Origin: JAAEPI01 sp965212145
Lineage (GTDB): Bacteria; Bacteroidota; Bacteroidia; Cytophagales; Cyclobacteriaceae
Direction of reading: 5' to 3'
DNA length: 64,000 nucleotides
Assembly (NCBI GenBank): GCA_965212145.1
Contig: CBDBUY010000010.1
Coordinates: 197,071 to 261,070, forward strand
Below are positions 1-10,268 of the stretch, one piece after another. The position numbers and the translations under genes are program-made. The stretch's first letter is position 1, and each line of letters opens with the position of its first letter. The notes under the pieces are model-generated. The model saw nothing but the letters and a program-made list of their open reading frames with translations. It was not told the DNA's origin and ran no database searches.

Positions 1-2
1 AG

Positions 3-1190
3 CTGTCCGATAAAATCAGTGGGGTAGTGTCAATAAGCTCGTCGAAGAGCGAAAGCAATAGGCTATTGGTCATAAATGCATTGGCTAGTAAGTCTCTGGA
101 ATTGAAAAATCTATCTGAAGCGAGGGATACACAAACCATGATTCGTTTGCTCGACTCTGATGATAAAACATGGGATGTGAAGGATGCCGGTACAACAATG
201 AGATTCCTGACGGCTTTTCTCGCAGTGCATGGTAAGGGGCATGTCATCACAGGAACTGAAAGGATGAAACAGCGTCCTATTGGCCCGTTAGTTGAGGCGC
301 TGCGCAGCATTGGTGCGGATGTCGGTTATCAGGAGAATGAAGGATATCCACCGTTGAGAATTACGGGGTTATCTGAACAACAATCCTCTTTGGTTCAATT
401 GCCTGGGAATATCAGTAGCCAGTACATAAGTGCGCTCCTGATGATTGCTCCTTGCTTGCCAGACGGGCTGACATTGGAGTTAACAACCGAAATCTTCAGC
501 AGGCCTTACATCCAAATGACTTTGAAGTTAATGGGTCTGTTCGGAATCGAGCACGATTGGGTTGATCGGACAATTCAAGTTAATGCTCAAGAATACAATG
601 CTCAAATTCCTACCTATGTTGTAGAAAGTGACTGGTCAGGGTCCAGTTATTGGTTTGCTTTGGTGGCCATGTCTGATGACAGTGAATTATTCCTCCCAAA
701 TCTCCGCCAAAAGTCAACCCAGGGCGATCAGGCAATTCATTCTATCATGAGTAAGATGGGTGTCAAAACGGAGTTCGTAGCTGAGGGGATTCGTATCCAC
801 TCAAATCAAGAATTTGACAAGGAGATCAATTTAGATTTCAGAGAGTGCCCGGACTTGGCGCAGACGGTCATGGTCGTGGCATCCGTAAAAGGCATTACAC
901 TCAAAATGACCGGACTCGAAAGCCTGAAAATCAAAGAGACCGATCGTGTCCAAGCCATGATGAATGAGCTTAAGAAATTAGGAGCCGATTTGGAGGAACA
1001 TGATGGGACTTGGACACTGATCCCCTCTGACAGTCTTCCTGACCATATCGAAGTAGAAACATACGAGGATCACCGCATGGCCATGGCGTTTGCCCCCCTA
1101 TGTTGTTTGATGGAGGTAGAAATAAAAGAACCCAAAGTAGTCAACAAAAGCTACCCCGGGTTCTGGGAAGAGATGGCCAAGTTTTCTTAA
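3..1190 (+). CDS. aroA: 3-phosphoshikimate 1-carboxyvinyltransferase (EPSP synthase), 5' partial
   Basis: Transfers enolpyruvyl from PEP to shikimate-3-phosphate, the sixth step of the shikimate (aromatic amino acid) pathway in the cytoplasm. The reading frame is open to the left edge. The residues before the internal GTG at 27 (LSDKISGVV) continue the family N-terminus that leads into the SSSKSESNR substrate-binding motif, so the true start lies upstream of the window. Other family signatures are DAGTTMRFLTAF, RPIGPLVEALRSIGA, DWSGSSYWFALVA, KETDRVQAMMNELKKLGA and YEDHRMAMAFAP near the C-terminus. The stop abuts the stop of the convergent glutamine synthetase gene with no spacer. The family identification is firm; only the start is missing. 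Confidence 0.95.
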   Translation: MSDKISGVVSISSSKSESNRLLVINALASKSLELKNLSEARDTQTMIRLLDSDDKTWDVKDAGTTMRFLTAFLAVHGKGHVITGTERMKQRPIGPLVEALRSIGADVGYQENEGYPPLRITGLSEQQSSLVQLPGNISSQYISALLMIAPCLPDGLTLELTTEIFSRPYIQMTLKLMGLFGIEHDWVDRTIQVNAQEYNAQIPTYVVESDWSGSSYWFALVAMSDDSELFLPNLRQKSTQGDQAIHSIMSKMGVKTEFVAEGIRIHSNQEFDKEINLDFRECPDLAQTVMVVASVKGITLKMTGLESLKIKETDRVQAMMNELKKLGADLEEHDGTWTLIPSDSLPDHIEVETYEDHRMAMAFAPLCCLMEVEIKEPKVVNKSYPGFWEEMAKFS

Positions 1191-3353
1191 TTATCTCAAG
1201 AAGAGCAATTCTCGATATTTCACCAGCGGCCAATCTTCATCATCGATGAGCATCTCCAGCTTGTCAACCGAATAACGGAGTTGATCGAAGTATTTCTCCT
1301 TCACATTGTCGCAGTATTCAATAGCTCGATCTCTCACATCATCAATCTTATTGATCCTCTTGCGCTCCTCGGTCATCTCATCGACCAATCTTCTCACATT
1401 GCTGATGTGCTTTGAAACCTCCTCGATCGTCTTTTTGATTTCTTTGGCATCCAAGCCCAGATTATCCAGGCCATTGGCATTTTGAATCAGTTTGTTCTGA
1501 TAATTGATAGCCGTTGGAATGATATGATTCTGAGCCAGATCACCCATCATTCTCGACTCAATCTGAACCTTCATAATGTAATTCTCCAGCTTGATCTCGT
1601 GCCGGGCGGCCAATTCCACTTTCGTATAAATTTTATGACGTTCGAAAAGCTTTGTGGCCCTTTCATCCACAGAAAAATCAAGTGCAAGCGGTGTATTCTT
1701 TACATTTGAAAGCTTTCGCTTAGCAGCTTCTTTCACCCAATCTTCAGAATAGCCATCACCTTCGAAGCGAATCTTTTTTGACTTCTTAATGTAATCCCGC
1801 AGCACATGGATAATAGCCAGCCTACGCTCTTCCCCATTGTCCATCATCTTGCTAACCTCCTTGTGAAATTTCGTCAACTGATCAGCTACGATGAGATTCA
1901 GAACCATCATAGGATTCGAAACATTAGCATCTGATCCCACGGCTCTGAATTCAAATTTATTTCCGGTAAAGGCAAAAGGAGAAGTTCGGTTTCTATCCGT
2001 GTTATCCAAAATGATTTCCGGAATTTGATCAATACCGAGTTTCATGTAAAGGTTATCTCCTTTTTCCAGAGCAATGGATCCCGATTTTTCAAGATTGTCC
2101 AGCACCTTCGTCAAGGTGGAACCAATGAATACCGATATTATCGCTGGTGGGGCTTCATTGGCTCCCAATCGATAGTCATTCCCCGCTGAAGCGATACTCG
2201 CTCGCAAGAGATCCGCATGGTCGTAAACGGCCTTGATTGTATTGACGAAAAATGTCAGGAACATCAGATTCTCTCGAGCGCTGGACGTTGGTTGAAAGAG
2301 ATTGACGCCTGTGTCGGTGACTAATGACCAGTTGTTATGCTTCCCACTTCCATTCATTCCTGCAAAGGGTTTTTCGTGAAACAAGACCTTCAATCCATGC
2401 TTCTCTGCCACCTTGTCCATAACATCCTTTAGCAACTGATTTTGATCAGCTGCCTGATTCGTTTCTCCGAACATTGGGGCTGCTTCAAACTGCGATGGAG
2501 CCACCTCGTTATGGCGAGTCATCAACGGAATACCGAGCCTGTGCGCCTCAATCTCAAAGTCCTTCATGTAGTCATAGATCCTTGTCGGAATAGATCCGAA
2601 ATAATGATCATCCAATTGCTGGCCTCTGGCCGGATTGTGACCAAAAACCGTCCGCCCGCTCATGACCAAGTCCGGACGCGCATCGAACAATGCCTTATCT
2701 ACTACGAAATACTCTTGCTCCCATCCCAGTGATGCGTTGACCTTGGTGATATTCCGATCAAACAATTTGCACACCCTGACTGCCGCTTTGTCGACGGCCT
2801 TCAAGGCCTTCAACAAGGGCGCCTTGTAATCCAAAGCCTCACCCGTAAATGCTACAAATACCGTGGGAATGCAAAGCGTTTTCCCATAGATGAAAATTTG
2901 AGAGGACGGATCCCAAGCGGTATAACCTCTTGCTTCGAACGTGCTACGAATGCCACCATTTGGGAAGGATGAAGCGTCTGGTTCTTGCTGTACAAGTGCC
3001 GATCCTCTGAAATTTTCAATTCCCTTACTTGGATCGAAGAACGAGTCGTGTTTTTCGGCAGTAGAGCCGGTAAGCGGTTGAAACCAATGGGTGTAGTGAG
3101 TCACCCCTCTTTCCAAAGCCCAGTTTTTGACCGCTGAGGCAACTGCATCGGCAGTCTCCATGTCAATTTTTTTTCTGGTACGAATCGCATCTGTGACCTT
3201 CTTGAAAATATCAGGAGAAAGAGTGGCTTGCATTTGGTCTTTGCCAAAAGCCAACTCTCCGAAATACTCCGAGATTCGTTTTGAAGGTGCTTTTACCTCA
3301 ATCTTATTTCGATTCTGAAGTGTGTGTAAGGCGTTATATCGTAGATGGGCCAT
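1191..3353 (-). CDS. glnN: glutamine synthetase type III
   Basis: ATP-dependent condensation of glutamate and ammonia to glutamine, the central nitrogen-assimilation step. At 720 aa it has the length of the large GSIII family common in Bacteroidetes and cyanobacteria, not the roughly 450 aa of GSI. Visible signatures are WEQEYFVVD, TRHNEVAPSQFEAAP (glutamate/metal site), FAGMNGSGKHNNWSL (ATP-binding region) and NEAPPAIISVFIG. The C-terminal third is helical and rich in Lys/Glu, as in GSIII. The start is the ATG at 3351-3353 (MAHLRYNALHTL). It converges on aroA with zero gap and diverges from rsmE across about 125 bp. The symbol glnN is the usual GSIII name; some genomes use glnA. Confidence 0.95.
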   Translation of the reverse strand: MAHLRYNALHTLQNRNKIEVKAPSKRISEYFGELAFGKDQMQATLSPDIFKKVTDAIRTRKKIDMETADAVASAVKNWALERGVTHYTHWFQPLTGSTAEKHDSFFDPSKGIENFRGSALVQQEPDASSFPNGGIRSTFEARGYTAWDPSSQIFIYGKTLCIPTVFVAFTGEALDYKAPLLKALKAVDKAAVRVCKLFDRNITKVNASLGWEQEYFVVDKALFDARPDLVMSGRTVFGHNPARGQQLDDHYFGSIPTRIYDYMKDFEIEAHRLGIPLMTRHNEVAPSQFEAAPMFGETNQAADQNQLLKDVMDKVAEKHGLKVLFHEKPFAGMNGSGKHNNWSLVTDTGVNLFQPTSSARENLMFLTFFVNTIKAVYDHADLLRASIASAGNDYRLGANEAPPAIISVFIGSTLTKVLDNLEKSGSIALEKGDNLYMKLGIDQIPEIILDNTDRNRTSPFAFTGNKFEFRAVGSDANVSNPMMVLNLIVADQLTKFHKEVSKMMDNGEERRLAIIHVLRDYIKKSKKIRFEGDGYSEDWVKEAAKRKLSNVKNTPLALDFSVDERATKLFERHKIYTKVELAARHEIKLENYIMKVQIESRMMGDLAQNHIIPTAINYQNKLIQNANGLDNLGLDAKEIKKTIEEVSKHISNVRRLVDEMTEERKRINKIDDVRDRAIEYCDNVKEKYFDQLRYSVDKLEMLIDDEDWPLVKYRELLFLR

Positions 3354-3417
3354 CTTGAAATAGTTTGAATTAAAATTACCTCGATTTGATCTTTAGGGTC
3401 CATACTCTGTGGGAAAA

Positions 3418-3426
3418 TTATCCACA
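3418..3426 (+). other. single consensus DnaA box (TTATCCACA)
   Basis: A perfect 9-mer lies between the divergent glutamine synthetase and rsmE genes, inside a slightly larger inverted arrangement (TGTGG, 8-bp spacer, CCACA). There is only one copy, so an origin is not supported. It may be a regulatory DnaA site or chance. Confidence 0.3.
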
Positions 3427-3478
3427 CGTCATGCTGATTTTGCAATTAGGCATTTTTTAGGGTTCTTTCCGGTCTGAA

Positions 3479-4174
3479 ATGAATACTTTCTACGAACCAA
3501 GACTTAAAGAAGGAATTAATCACCTATCTGAAGAAGAATCAAAGCATTGCGTACAGGTACTTAGACATCAGGTCGGAGATGAGATCGAATTAATGGATGG
3601 CCAAGGATTGGTGATCAGAGCTAAACTGACGAGCGTAAATAAAAAGAAGTGTGAATTTGAGGTAGTTTCTAAAACGGAATCAAAACCCAAGCCCTTTCAG
3701 GTTCACCTGGCCATAGCCCCTACCAAGAGTATCGATCGAATGGAATGGATGGTCGAAAAGCTTTCAGAAATCGGGGTGGATGAAATCACGTTCTTAAAAA
3801 CTGACCACTCGGAAAGAGGGAAAATCAGAATTGACCGGATTCAAAAGAAGGCCATCAGCGCCATGAAACAATGTAAGTTTCCGTTCCTAACAAGGATCAA
3901 TGACCTCACTTCTTTCTCGGAGTTTGTTGAGAAAACGGAATCCTCTGAAAAGTGGATGGCTCATGTGGGCGAACATCCCTATTTGGCGAATCTCACTGAG
4001 GCCAAGCAGTCAACATCAATCTTGATTGGTCCGGAGGGGGACTTCTCATCGACCGAATTGGAACTTGCAGCAAAGCATGGATTCCAGCCTGTTTCGTTAG
4101 GAAAGACTACCCTAAGAACAGAAACGGCAGGCCTGCTGGCCTGCCATTTCGTGAATGTGGTTAACGGGTTTTGA
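3479..4174 (+). CDS. rsmE: 16S rRNA (uracil(1498)-N(3))-methyltransferase RsmE
   Basis: SAM-dependent methylation of U1498 of 16S rRNA in the 30S decoding region. The 231-aa product fits the family (about 230-250 aa). An N-terminal PUA-like part (EEESKHCVQVLRHQVGDEIELMDG) is followed by a SPOUT-fold catalytic part with the knot signatures LIGPEGDFSSTEL and LGKTTLRTETAGL. APTKSIDRMEWMVEKLSEIG is another conserved block. It starts at the ATG at 3479. It converges on the 2029-aa surface-protein gene with 4 bp between stop codons. Divergent transcription from the glutamine synthetase gene suggests its own promoter in the roughly 125-bp gap, but no clear TAnnTTTG box was seen there. Confidence 0.94.
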   Translation: MNTFYEPRLKEGINHLSEEESKHCVQVLRHQVGDEIELMDGQGLVIRAKLTSVNKKKCEFEVVSKTESKPKPFQVHLAIAPTKSIDRMEWMVEKLSEIGVDEITFLKTDHSERGKIRIDRIQKKAISAMKQCKFPFLTRINDLTSFSEFVEKTESSEKWMAHVGEHPYLANLTEAKQSTSILIGPEGDFSSTELELAAKHGFQPVSLGKTTLRTETAGLLACHFVNVVNGF

Positions 4175-4178
4175 TTAT

Positions 4179-7100
4179 TTACTTTTTGAGTATTCGCCTG
4201 ATTTGGATACCAAGAATGGTTCTAATTTCAAGGATGTAAATACCGTTTTCGATACCACTCAAATCAATGGATCTGTCAGATTCAGAATAAGGATAATCCA
4301 GAATGGATCTACCATTGAGATCCAACAGTCGAATTCTACCACTGGTTTGAACTGAGCTTTCAACATTGATAATATCAGTTACGGGATTAGGATAAACTTC
4401 TATTCTCCACTGAGAATCACCTACCAGAACAAATTTGATCCTAGTGTAGTCAGAACTCCCATCAAAATCTACCTGCTTCACACGATAGTAATTAACCGAT
4501 GATAATGGATTCAAATCAGTAAATCCATACTCATGAATGCCATTAGAGTTTCTTGCGTCTACTCTGGCAATGGCTTCAAACTCGATTCCATTAGGACTTC
4601 TCTCAACATCAAAATGACTAACATCAACCTCATTTGTCGTGGACCATTCAATGCGCACTTCGCCATTTTTCTCAAACAAATCAAACGACAACCAATCTAG
4701 CGGGAGCGGAGAGTTTGCTTGATCGATGGTTGAAATGGTGAACAAAGCACCATCCGGGAACTCAGTTATATCTATCCCTGCGAACGTATACGCGTTTCCG
4801 TTTTGTGAAGGCACTATGGTAATCACATTGGCATTACTGAAATCGCCATCCCCATCTGTATCCACCAAAATTCTTAGGTCGGAGGCCATGTTTACTGTAA
4901 CTCCCGTAAGATCAAAGGTCATATCCACGGTACCGGTAGGATTGTTTATGGCAGTGGCTTTCCAAGTTCTATCCAGCCTCCCCTCAATTCCCGAAGGGAA
5001 ATCGCTTGCGGAGGATGTTCCAATAGGATCACCATTATCGGCCCATCCAAAGAACTGATCATCCGCTTCAAAAGGTTCGTTTTTAGTTACTGAGAGTACT
5101 GCGTTGTTATTGATTGACTTGGAGGTTTGCTGCATCAAGTTGGTATTGTCGTCCCTTCCTATGATTCCAACGTCATTCTGATGAGAAGAAAAAGTGGCGT
5201 CAGAATTTCCAGGAAACACGATGGTTCCATTTGAACTTATGTAGTCATAGTCCCCACCATTCATGGTTATGCCATACTTGATACCTAAGTAGCTTTCTAC
5301 TCTCGTAATTTCAGAAGCGGATAACTGGCAATTAAATAACACCGTTTCGCCTATATCACCAATAAACTGCGATCCCGCTTGAGTCGTACCAAAAGTTGCA
5401 CTCAAGACTTCTTGCCCAATAGACAATGTGCCGCTCGCACTGAAATTCCCTGTTGCTCCTGAATTGATCGGATTTCCGCCAGCTGCCGTGCCATCGACAA
5501 AAGCGCTAGTCGGATCATTGGCAACCTGATTATCGAGATAATTTGTCAAGACGTGCACTGTACCATCTCCCGCGTTTAGTCCAGTCGCATTATTTGTACC
5601 CTGATTTTCTAGAGCAATATTGTCGGGATCATGGATATTAAGTTCCTGTGTTCCTCCCGAAGTATAACTGATCAGATGATTATCCAGAAGGCTGCTGCTC
5701 CTGAAAACATTGAACATCGTATAATCTGTAGTCGGGAAAGTTGTAATTGCTGCAGATAGGTTTTCAGCAGTCTGTGCGCCGCTGTTGAATTCTAAATACG
5801 GATTGTTGTTAAATTCAATAATCGCGTCCCTGTAAGTCGGGCCATTGGTTGCAGTCAGGACATTATCCGCAAATGAATACGCATTTGACGATTGGTCTGT
5901 CCATGTGTCCACTTCGTTTCCGTCCGTAGTAGTGCTAGTACCCTCGCCAGTGAGTAACCAGATATCTAGGCATGTGGATACACCGCCCGGGCCTGGTTGT
6001 GGTCTGGAAGTAGCTAAGGTGAAAATATCACCGTCATCAAAATCCACAACAAAGGTGACCACCTCTGTGCCGGAGTTATAGGAAGTCGCCTCAATACTTC
6101 TGGTGATACCGTTATCAAATTGCCCCCCATCGTCGATGAGTAAGAGAAAGTCCTCGACACTTCGACCGGTAAAGTCGCCTCCACCATTGGCCGTAACCCC
6201 ACTTATGTCTATTTCCAGTGTAACATTTCCTACCGTACCTTTTTCCTGAACACGCCATTCTCGATCCAATCTCGTAACGGTATTGGCTGGAATCTCGGTG
6301 GTCACGTCTTCGATTATTCCATTGTCGTCATTGTCATTTCCCCAAGCCAATGATGAAAGGTTGGCAGTGAAAGTGTTGGGGCTGGCAAATGAACCGCCAT
6401 TGTCCGTTAGCGCTATTGTTACAATCGCATCCCCATTTTCACTTTGAGATTTTGGTTGTGAGAAGGCACTGATGTCATCTCGAACAATCCCAGCTATGTC
6501 GTTATTATAATCCCCAGGAGCAACGACGGTTTCATATATGAAATCTCCGTCTGAAGCCAAATAATCCGCCTCGTTACCGTCTAAAGTGATTCCATATTTA
6601 ATTGCTAAGTAGGATTGCACGATGGCTCGCTGGGTATCCGATAATCTGACCGAAAAACTTATGACCTCAGCAATTCCTCCATCATAATAATTAGATAGCG
6701 TATAGTTATTCCCCAGTTTATACTGCTCATTCGACAGATTCTTCAACGCATTGGCGTACTGAACAGGATTTATGTCCGTGCCATTGTGCGAAATCTCTTG
6801 CACGGTCGCCCCCACGTTATTGTACGAACTAAAGACGACTGGTTCGTTTGCCGCAGAAAAAGTCCCATCCGGTCTTCCCGAACGATATTCATCACCATCT
6901 CCATTAGCCCCAACAATGTGCACAATTCTATCATCTGGGACGTAACCGTCTGTATTTGTTCCTAATAAGAATCCACTAAAAGTGCTAGCCCCATCTTCAA
7001 AACCCATCACAAAACCATTGGCCGTTCCATTCACTGCCACATCAGGTTGTGCGACAATAAAATATTCTTGCGTGTAGAATCCAGCAGCGCCATCCATGTT

Positions 7101-10100
7101 GTCATTAGTGCCATCGAAATCAACCACATTGTTAAAATTCAGGCCGTCTGCAATTACCGTAGGGTTATTTACCGAAGTGGCGTTGTTCGCGTTCCCACTT
7201 TGATCGGCCCAGGCTGTGACTGCACTACCTGTTGTTGATAGGCCGACGTTTGCCTTTAACCACAATTCTACATTTTGCGCTCCGCCGGGACTAGGTGGCA
7301 CCTCAGCAATGGTAAAAACTTCACCGTCATTTAACGATACATTTTGAAATGTTGCGGTGGAGCCATCCCATGAATTGGCAGAGATAGTACGTAGGAATCC
7401 ATTGCTGAAATCCCCGTCATCATCTACGACCATGGCAACAATCTCGGAACTCAATGGTGTACTTGTGGTGCCACTCAAATCAAACGTATAGTCAATGGGA
7501 TCGGGATCGTTTGAAACATCAACTTTCCATTCTCGCTGGATACGATCCGTTATACCGGCACTTATTTCGGTTGTATTAAATGCAAAGCCTGCATCGTTAT
7601 TTCCTATGATCACAAACTGTCGATCTATCGCAAACCCATCGGTCTGGCTCAATGTCATAATCGCATCATCGTTGATACTTTTTGATCTGAGTTGAGTCAA
7701 TCCTGAACCATCGTCACGACCTACTCCCACTATGTCATTGTCGTAAGGGGTGAAACTAGCATTGGTCAATGCCGGATATATTGATTCTCCTATTGAATTT
7801 AGATAGTCCTGATTGGTTGATTGATCCAGTGTAATCCCATACTTAATTGCCAGAAAAGAAGAAACCTGCTGTCTTTCTGTAGCAGACAGAATACGATTAA
7901 AGATGATCACATCACCTAGTTGTCCCTGTAATTCTCGCGTGTTATCAAACGCCGGTGTTGCGAAATCATCCAGATCCTGGCCAAACACAAGTGTCCCCCC
8001 AGTATCGAGAGTCCCTGCCGATAAAGCAGTGGTTGTCGCGGTTCCGTTGTTAACCCAAATGTTGGCATTGGTGTTATTATAATCGGCTGAAACGATCCTG
8101 GTTTCACCATCCCGAATATCACCGGTCCCATAAACGCCATTGTCGAGGATGCCGGTAGTGGGTGTATCTCCTCCTCCATCATTACTTACACCAATGTCAA
8201 ATTCATCATCCACATCGTCATTTGGTAAATACGAAAAGAATGTTTGGTCGTTAGGTGAGGCAGCTTCTAATAGCGGAACAGTGAAAACAGTAATTTCACT
8301 ACCGTTGATATTATTAAAATTAGAAAAGGCCAAGTAATCATCCTGACTTGCGCCTTGGTTAAAAGAAATGGACGAGTTAAAATTGAAATCAGGGTTTGAA
8401 GTTCCTTCTGCTTCTGTAAAAGATCCACCCACAAAATCGGGCGTGGTTCCAGAAATGCCTGAAACCGAAGAATTAGTCATATTGAATCCACTGGCACTAT
8501 AGTCTCCCCATGAAGTAATCTGATTGGAGCCATTGTAGGTTACCTCTTGGCCGGGATTAAACCAAATGATTGAGCCCGAAACTCCTCCTGGCGCTGGAGC
8601 CGGTAGCGTAATTAATGGACAATCCAGATTCGGTGAAGGTGGCGTGGTTAAGAGCTCTGTGGCACCATCGCCACCCTCAGAATTTGCGCTAGGTGTCCCT
8701 TGTGTCCCACCAGCTGCGCCTCCCGTCACATCGATATTCGTGGGAACAGGTGAGAAAGCGCCACCCCTCCTAACCAAGGTCACATTTCCTCCGCTACCCC
8801 CACCTCCACCTCCATCAGGAGAAGCATACATTTGGTCTCCGGTCAGGGATGATCCATCTCCACCGATTGCATTAAAATTAATTCCGCTGATATCCTCTGA
8901 ACTAGTTACAAGGATGATCGTTCCACCAGCACCACCTCCTCCTCCTGCTCCATCCTCATCAGGATTATCTGGAGCGGTCGCTGCGAATGAACCCCCGCTA
9001 TGACCGTTTACTGAAATAGTTCCACTTCCTAATAAAGTATCTGCTCTAATTAAAACAGCACCACCACCTGGATGCCCACTAACCACATCTATAGGAAAAG
9101 CATCATTCAATACGTCCGTTTGCCCCCCAGATCCACCACCACCACCAAGAAAAAGTCTATCACCTTGGTCTAAGGATAGAACCTGACCACCACCAGCAGG
9201 AATCAGGAAGTCACCCCCGCTTCCATCGCCACTCGTGGCTCCAGCACCACCGCCACCGCCATTCGAGCCTCCTCCACCACCATTATTAATCAAGCCCGCA
9301 CCTCCTCCATTTCCAGGTGCTCCCGGACCAGCCGAGTTTGTAAAAGTTATTTGAAGATTATTAAATAACGTTCCACCATATTCTACGTCAACCTCTGAAG
9401 TCGCAGTACCACCGGGATATCCAGCTCCCAAACCGCTCGTGGTGGTCAAACTAGTTAGATCATCGTTGTAACCATAAACCTGATCAGGTCTTCCTGCAAT
9501 TCCTTCGCCACGCCATCCGGGATCAGGATCACTATGATCTCCACTGGATGGATCAAGTAACCCACCCCTAAAACCAGCAAAGTCCGCATCGATTGTTCCA
9601 TTTAAGGTCATTTCACCTAACGCATCTAAAGTAATAATTCCACCAGTGCTGCCGTTCCATGGAACGGTTGTTATTTCCCCTCCAACATCAATGGTCAAAT
9701 CGTTATAATTTCCAACTTTGATAACCTGAAAAGTTTGGATTCCCATGTTTCCAGAAGGAGTTGCATTTGAAATATAGCTGTTGTTCAAAGCATTTTGTAG
9801 CGTCAATGTGCCTCCACCAGCTCCAACATCGGAAGACGCAATTGCGAATTCATATTGACCAGCCGTATAACTTCCATTGTTCAAAAAACCTTCATGATCT
9901 AAACCACCTGGCCCATCACCATAGTCTGTTGAGTTGAAATTATCTGCTCCGGGCGCAAATTCGGTTTCCATGTCAGGGATAGTAGGATCAATTTCGGCTC
10001 CTTGCATTTGAATAATCATCACCAAATCACCAGAAGCGATTGTTCCCCCAGAGTCAGTAAATGCTCCGGGAATGGTTCTTTTAGCGCCGAGAGTAATGCT

Positions 10101-10268
10101 TTTACTACCCTTTAGGGCATTTGCACTTCCAGGATAATATGCATTTACAACGACTGTCTGCCCGCTTGTTATGGTTAAATCAGTCGTGGACTCGATACAA
10201 TTGCAGTCTTGTGCGATAACCTCTGAACAGAGGCAAATAACACAAAGTATAGTATACAGTTTTTTCAT
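4179..10268 (-). CDS. giant T9SS-exported surface protein with Gly-rich block and three lectin-like modules
   Basis: Predicted secreted or cell-surface protein of 2029 aa. Residues 1-19 (MKKLYTILCVICLCSEVIA) form a signal peptide. Residues about 312-556 are extremely Gly-rich (runs of GGGGG). Then three tandem modules of about 430 aa begin near residues 569, 1000 and 1434. Each opens with a LamG/concanavalin-like stretch (xLWLKANxG, TxWADQSGN), contains a YLAIKYGITLD-type motif (near 809, 1224 and 1666), and closes with GxxFTIAE. A region like fibronectin type III follows (PLDWLSF, VRIEWSTTNEVDVSHFDVERS, about 1856-1945). A T9SS type A sorting domain (VYPNPVTDI to RRILKK, about 1957-2029) ends the protein. 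The enzymatic or adhesive role is unknown; adhesion or glycan binding is inference. The C-terminal 170 aa are paralogous to those of the neighbouring 3007-aa protein. Confidence 0.9.
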   Translation of the reverse strand: MKKLYTILCVICLCSEVIAQDCNCIESTTDLTITSGQTVVVNAYYPGSANALKGSKSITLGAKRTIPGAFTDSGGTIASGDLVMIIQMQGAEIDPTIPDMETEFAPGADNFNSTDYGDGPGGLDHEGFLNNGSYTAGQYEFAIASSDVGAGGGTLTLQNALNNSYISNATPSGNMGIQTFQVIKVGNYNDLTIDVGGEITTVPWNGSTGGIITLDALGEMTLNGTIDADFAGFRGGLLDPSSGDHSDPDPGWRGEGIAGRPDQVYGYNDDLTSLTTTSGLGAGYPGGTATSEVDVEYGGTLFNNLQITFTNSAGPGAPGNGGGAGLINNGGGGGSNGGGGGAGATSGDGSGGDFLIPAGGGQVLSLDQGDRLFLGGGGGSGGQTDVLNDAFPIDVVSGHPGGGAVLIRADTLLGSGTISVNGHSGGSFAATAPDNPDEDGAGGGGGAGGTIILVTSSEDISGINFNAIGGDGSSLTGDQMYASPDGGGGGGSGGNVTLVRRGGAFSPVPTNIDVTGGAAGGTQGTPSANSEGGDGATELLTTPPSPNLDCPLITLPAPAPGGVSGSIIWFNPGQEVTYNGSNQITSWGDYSASGFNMTNSSVSGISGTTPDFVGGSFTEAEGTSNPDFNFNSSISFNQGASQDDYLAFSNFNNINGSEITVFTVPLLEAASPNDQTFFSYLPNDDVDDEFDIGVSNDGGGDTPTTGILDNGVYGTGDIRDGETRIVSADYNNTNANIWVNNGTATTTALSAGTLDTGGTLVFGQDLDDFATPAFDNTRELQGQLGDVIIFNRILSATERQQVSSFLAIKYGITLDQSTNQDYLNSIGESIYPALTNASFTPYDNDIVGVGRDDGSGLTQLRSKSINDDAIMTLSQTDGFAIDRQFVIIGNNDAGFAFNTTEISAGITDRIQREWKVDVSNDPDPIDYTFDLSGTTSTPLSSEIVAMVVDDDGDFSNGFLRTISANSWDGSTATFQNVSLNDGEVFTIAEVPPSPGGAQNVELWLKANVGLSTTGSAVTAWADQSGNANNATSVNNPTVIADGLNFNNVVDFDGTNDNMDGAAGFYTQEYFIVAQPDVAVNGTANGFVMGFEDGASTFSGFLLGTNTDGYVPDDRIVHIVGANGDGDEYRSGRPDGTFSAANEPVVFSSYNNVGATVQEISHNGTDINPVQYANALKNLSNEQYKLGNNYTLSNYYDGGIAEVISFSVRLSDTQRAIVQSYLAIKYGITLDGNEADYLASDGDFIYETVVAPGDYNNDIAGIVRDDISAFSQPKSQSENGDAIVTIALTDNGGSFASPNTFTANLSSLAWGNDNDDNGIIEDVTTEIPANTVTRLDREWRVQEKGTVGNVTLEIDISGVTANGGGDFTGRSVEDFLLLIDDGGQFDNGITRSIEATSYNSGTEVVTFVVDFDDGDIFTLATSRPQPGPGGVSTCLDIWLLTGEGTSTTTDGNEVDTWTDQSSNAYSFADNVLTATNGPTYRDAIIEFNNNPYLEFNSGAQTAENLSAAITTFPTTDYTMFNVFRSSSLLDNHLISYTSGGTQELNIHDPDNIALENQGTNNATGLNAGDGTVHVLTNYLDNQVANDPTSAFVDGTAAGGNPINSGATGNFSASGTLSIGQEVLSATFGTTQAGSQFIGDIGETVLFNCQLSASEITRVESYLGIKYGITMNGGDYDYISSNGTIVFPGNSDATFSSHQNDVGIIGRDDNTNLMQQTSKSINNNAVLSVTKNEPFEADDQFFGWADNGDPIGTSSASDFPSGIEGRLDRTWKATAINNPTGTVDMTFDLTGVTVNMASDLRILVDTDGDGDFSNANVITIVPSQNGNAYTFAGIDITEFPDGALFTISTIDQANSPLPLDWLSFDLFEKNGEVRIEWSTTNEVDVSHFDVERSPNGIEFEAIARVDARNSNGIHEYGFTDLNPLSSVNYYRVKQVDFDGSSDYTRIKFVLVGDSQWRIEVYPNPVTDIINVESSVQTSGRIRLLDLNGRSILDYPYSESDRSIDLSGIENGIYILEIRTILGIQIRRILKK
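8600..9330 (-). repeat. Gly-rich low-complexity coding block
   Basis: On the minus strand this stretch encodes repeated GGGGG/GGGSGG runs (for example GLINNGGGGGSNGGGGGAG) in the 2029-aa surface protein. On the plus strand it appears as repeated CCACCACC/CCTCCTCC tracts. It forms one low-complexity unit before the first lectin-like module. Confidence 0.85.
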
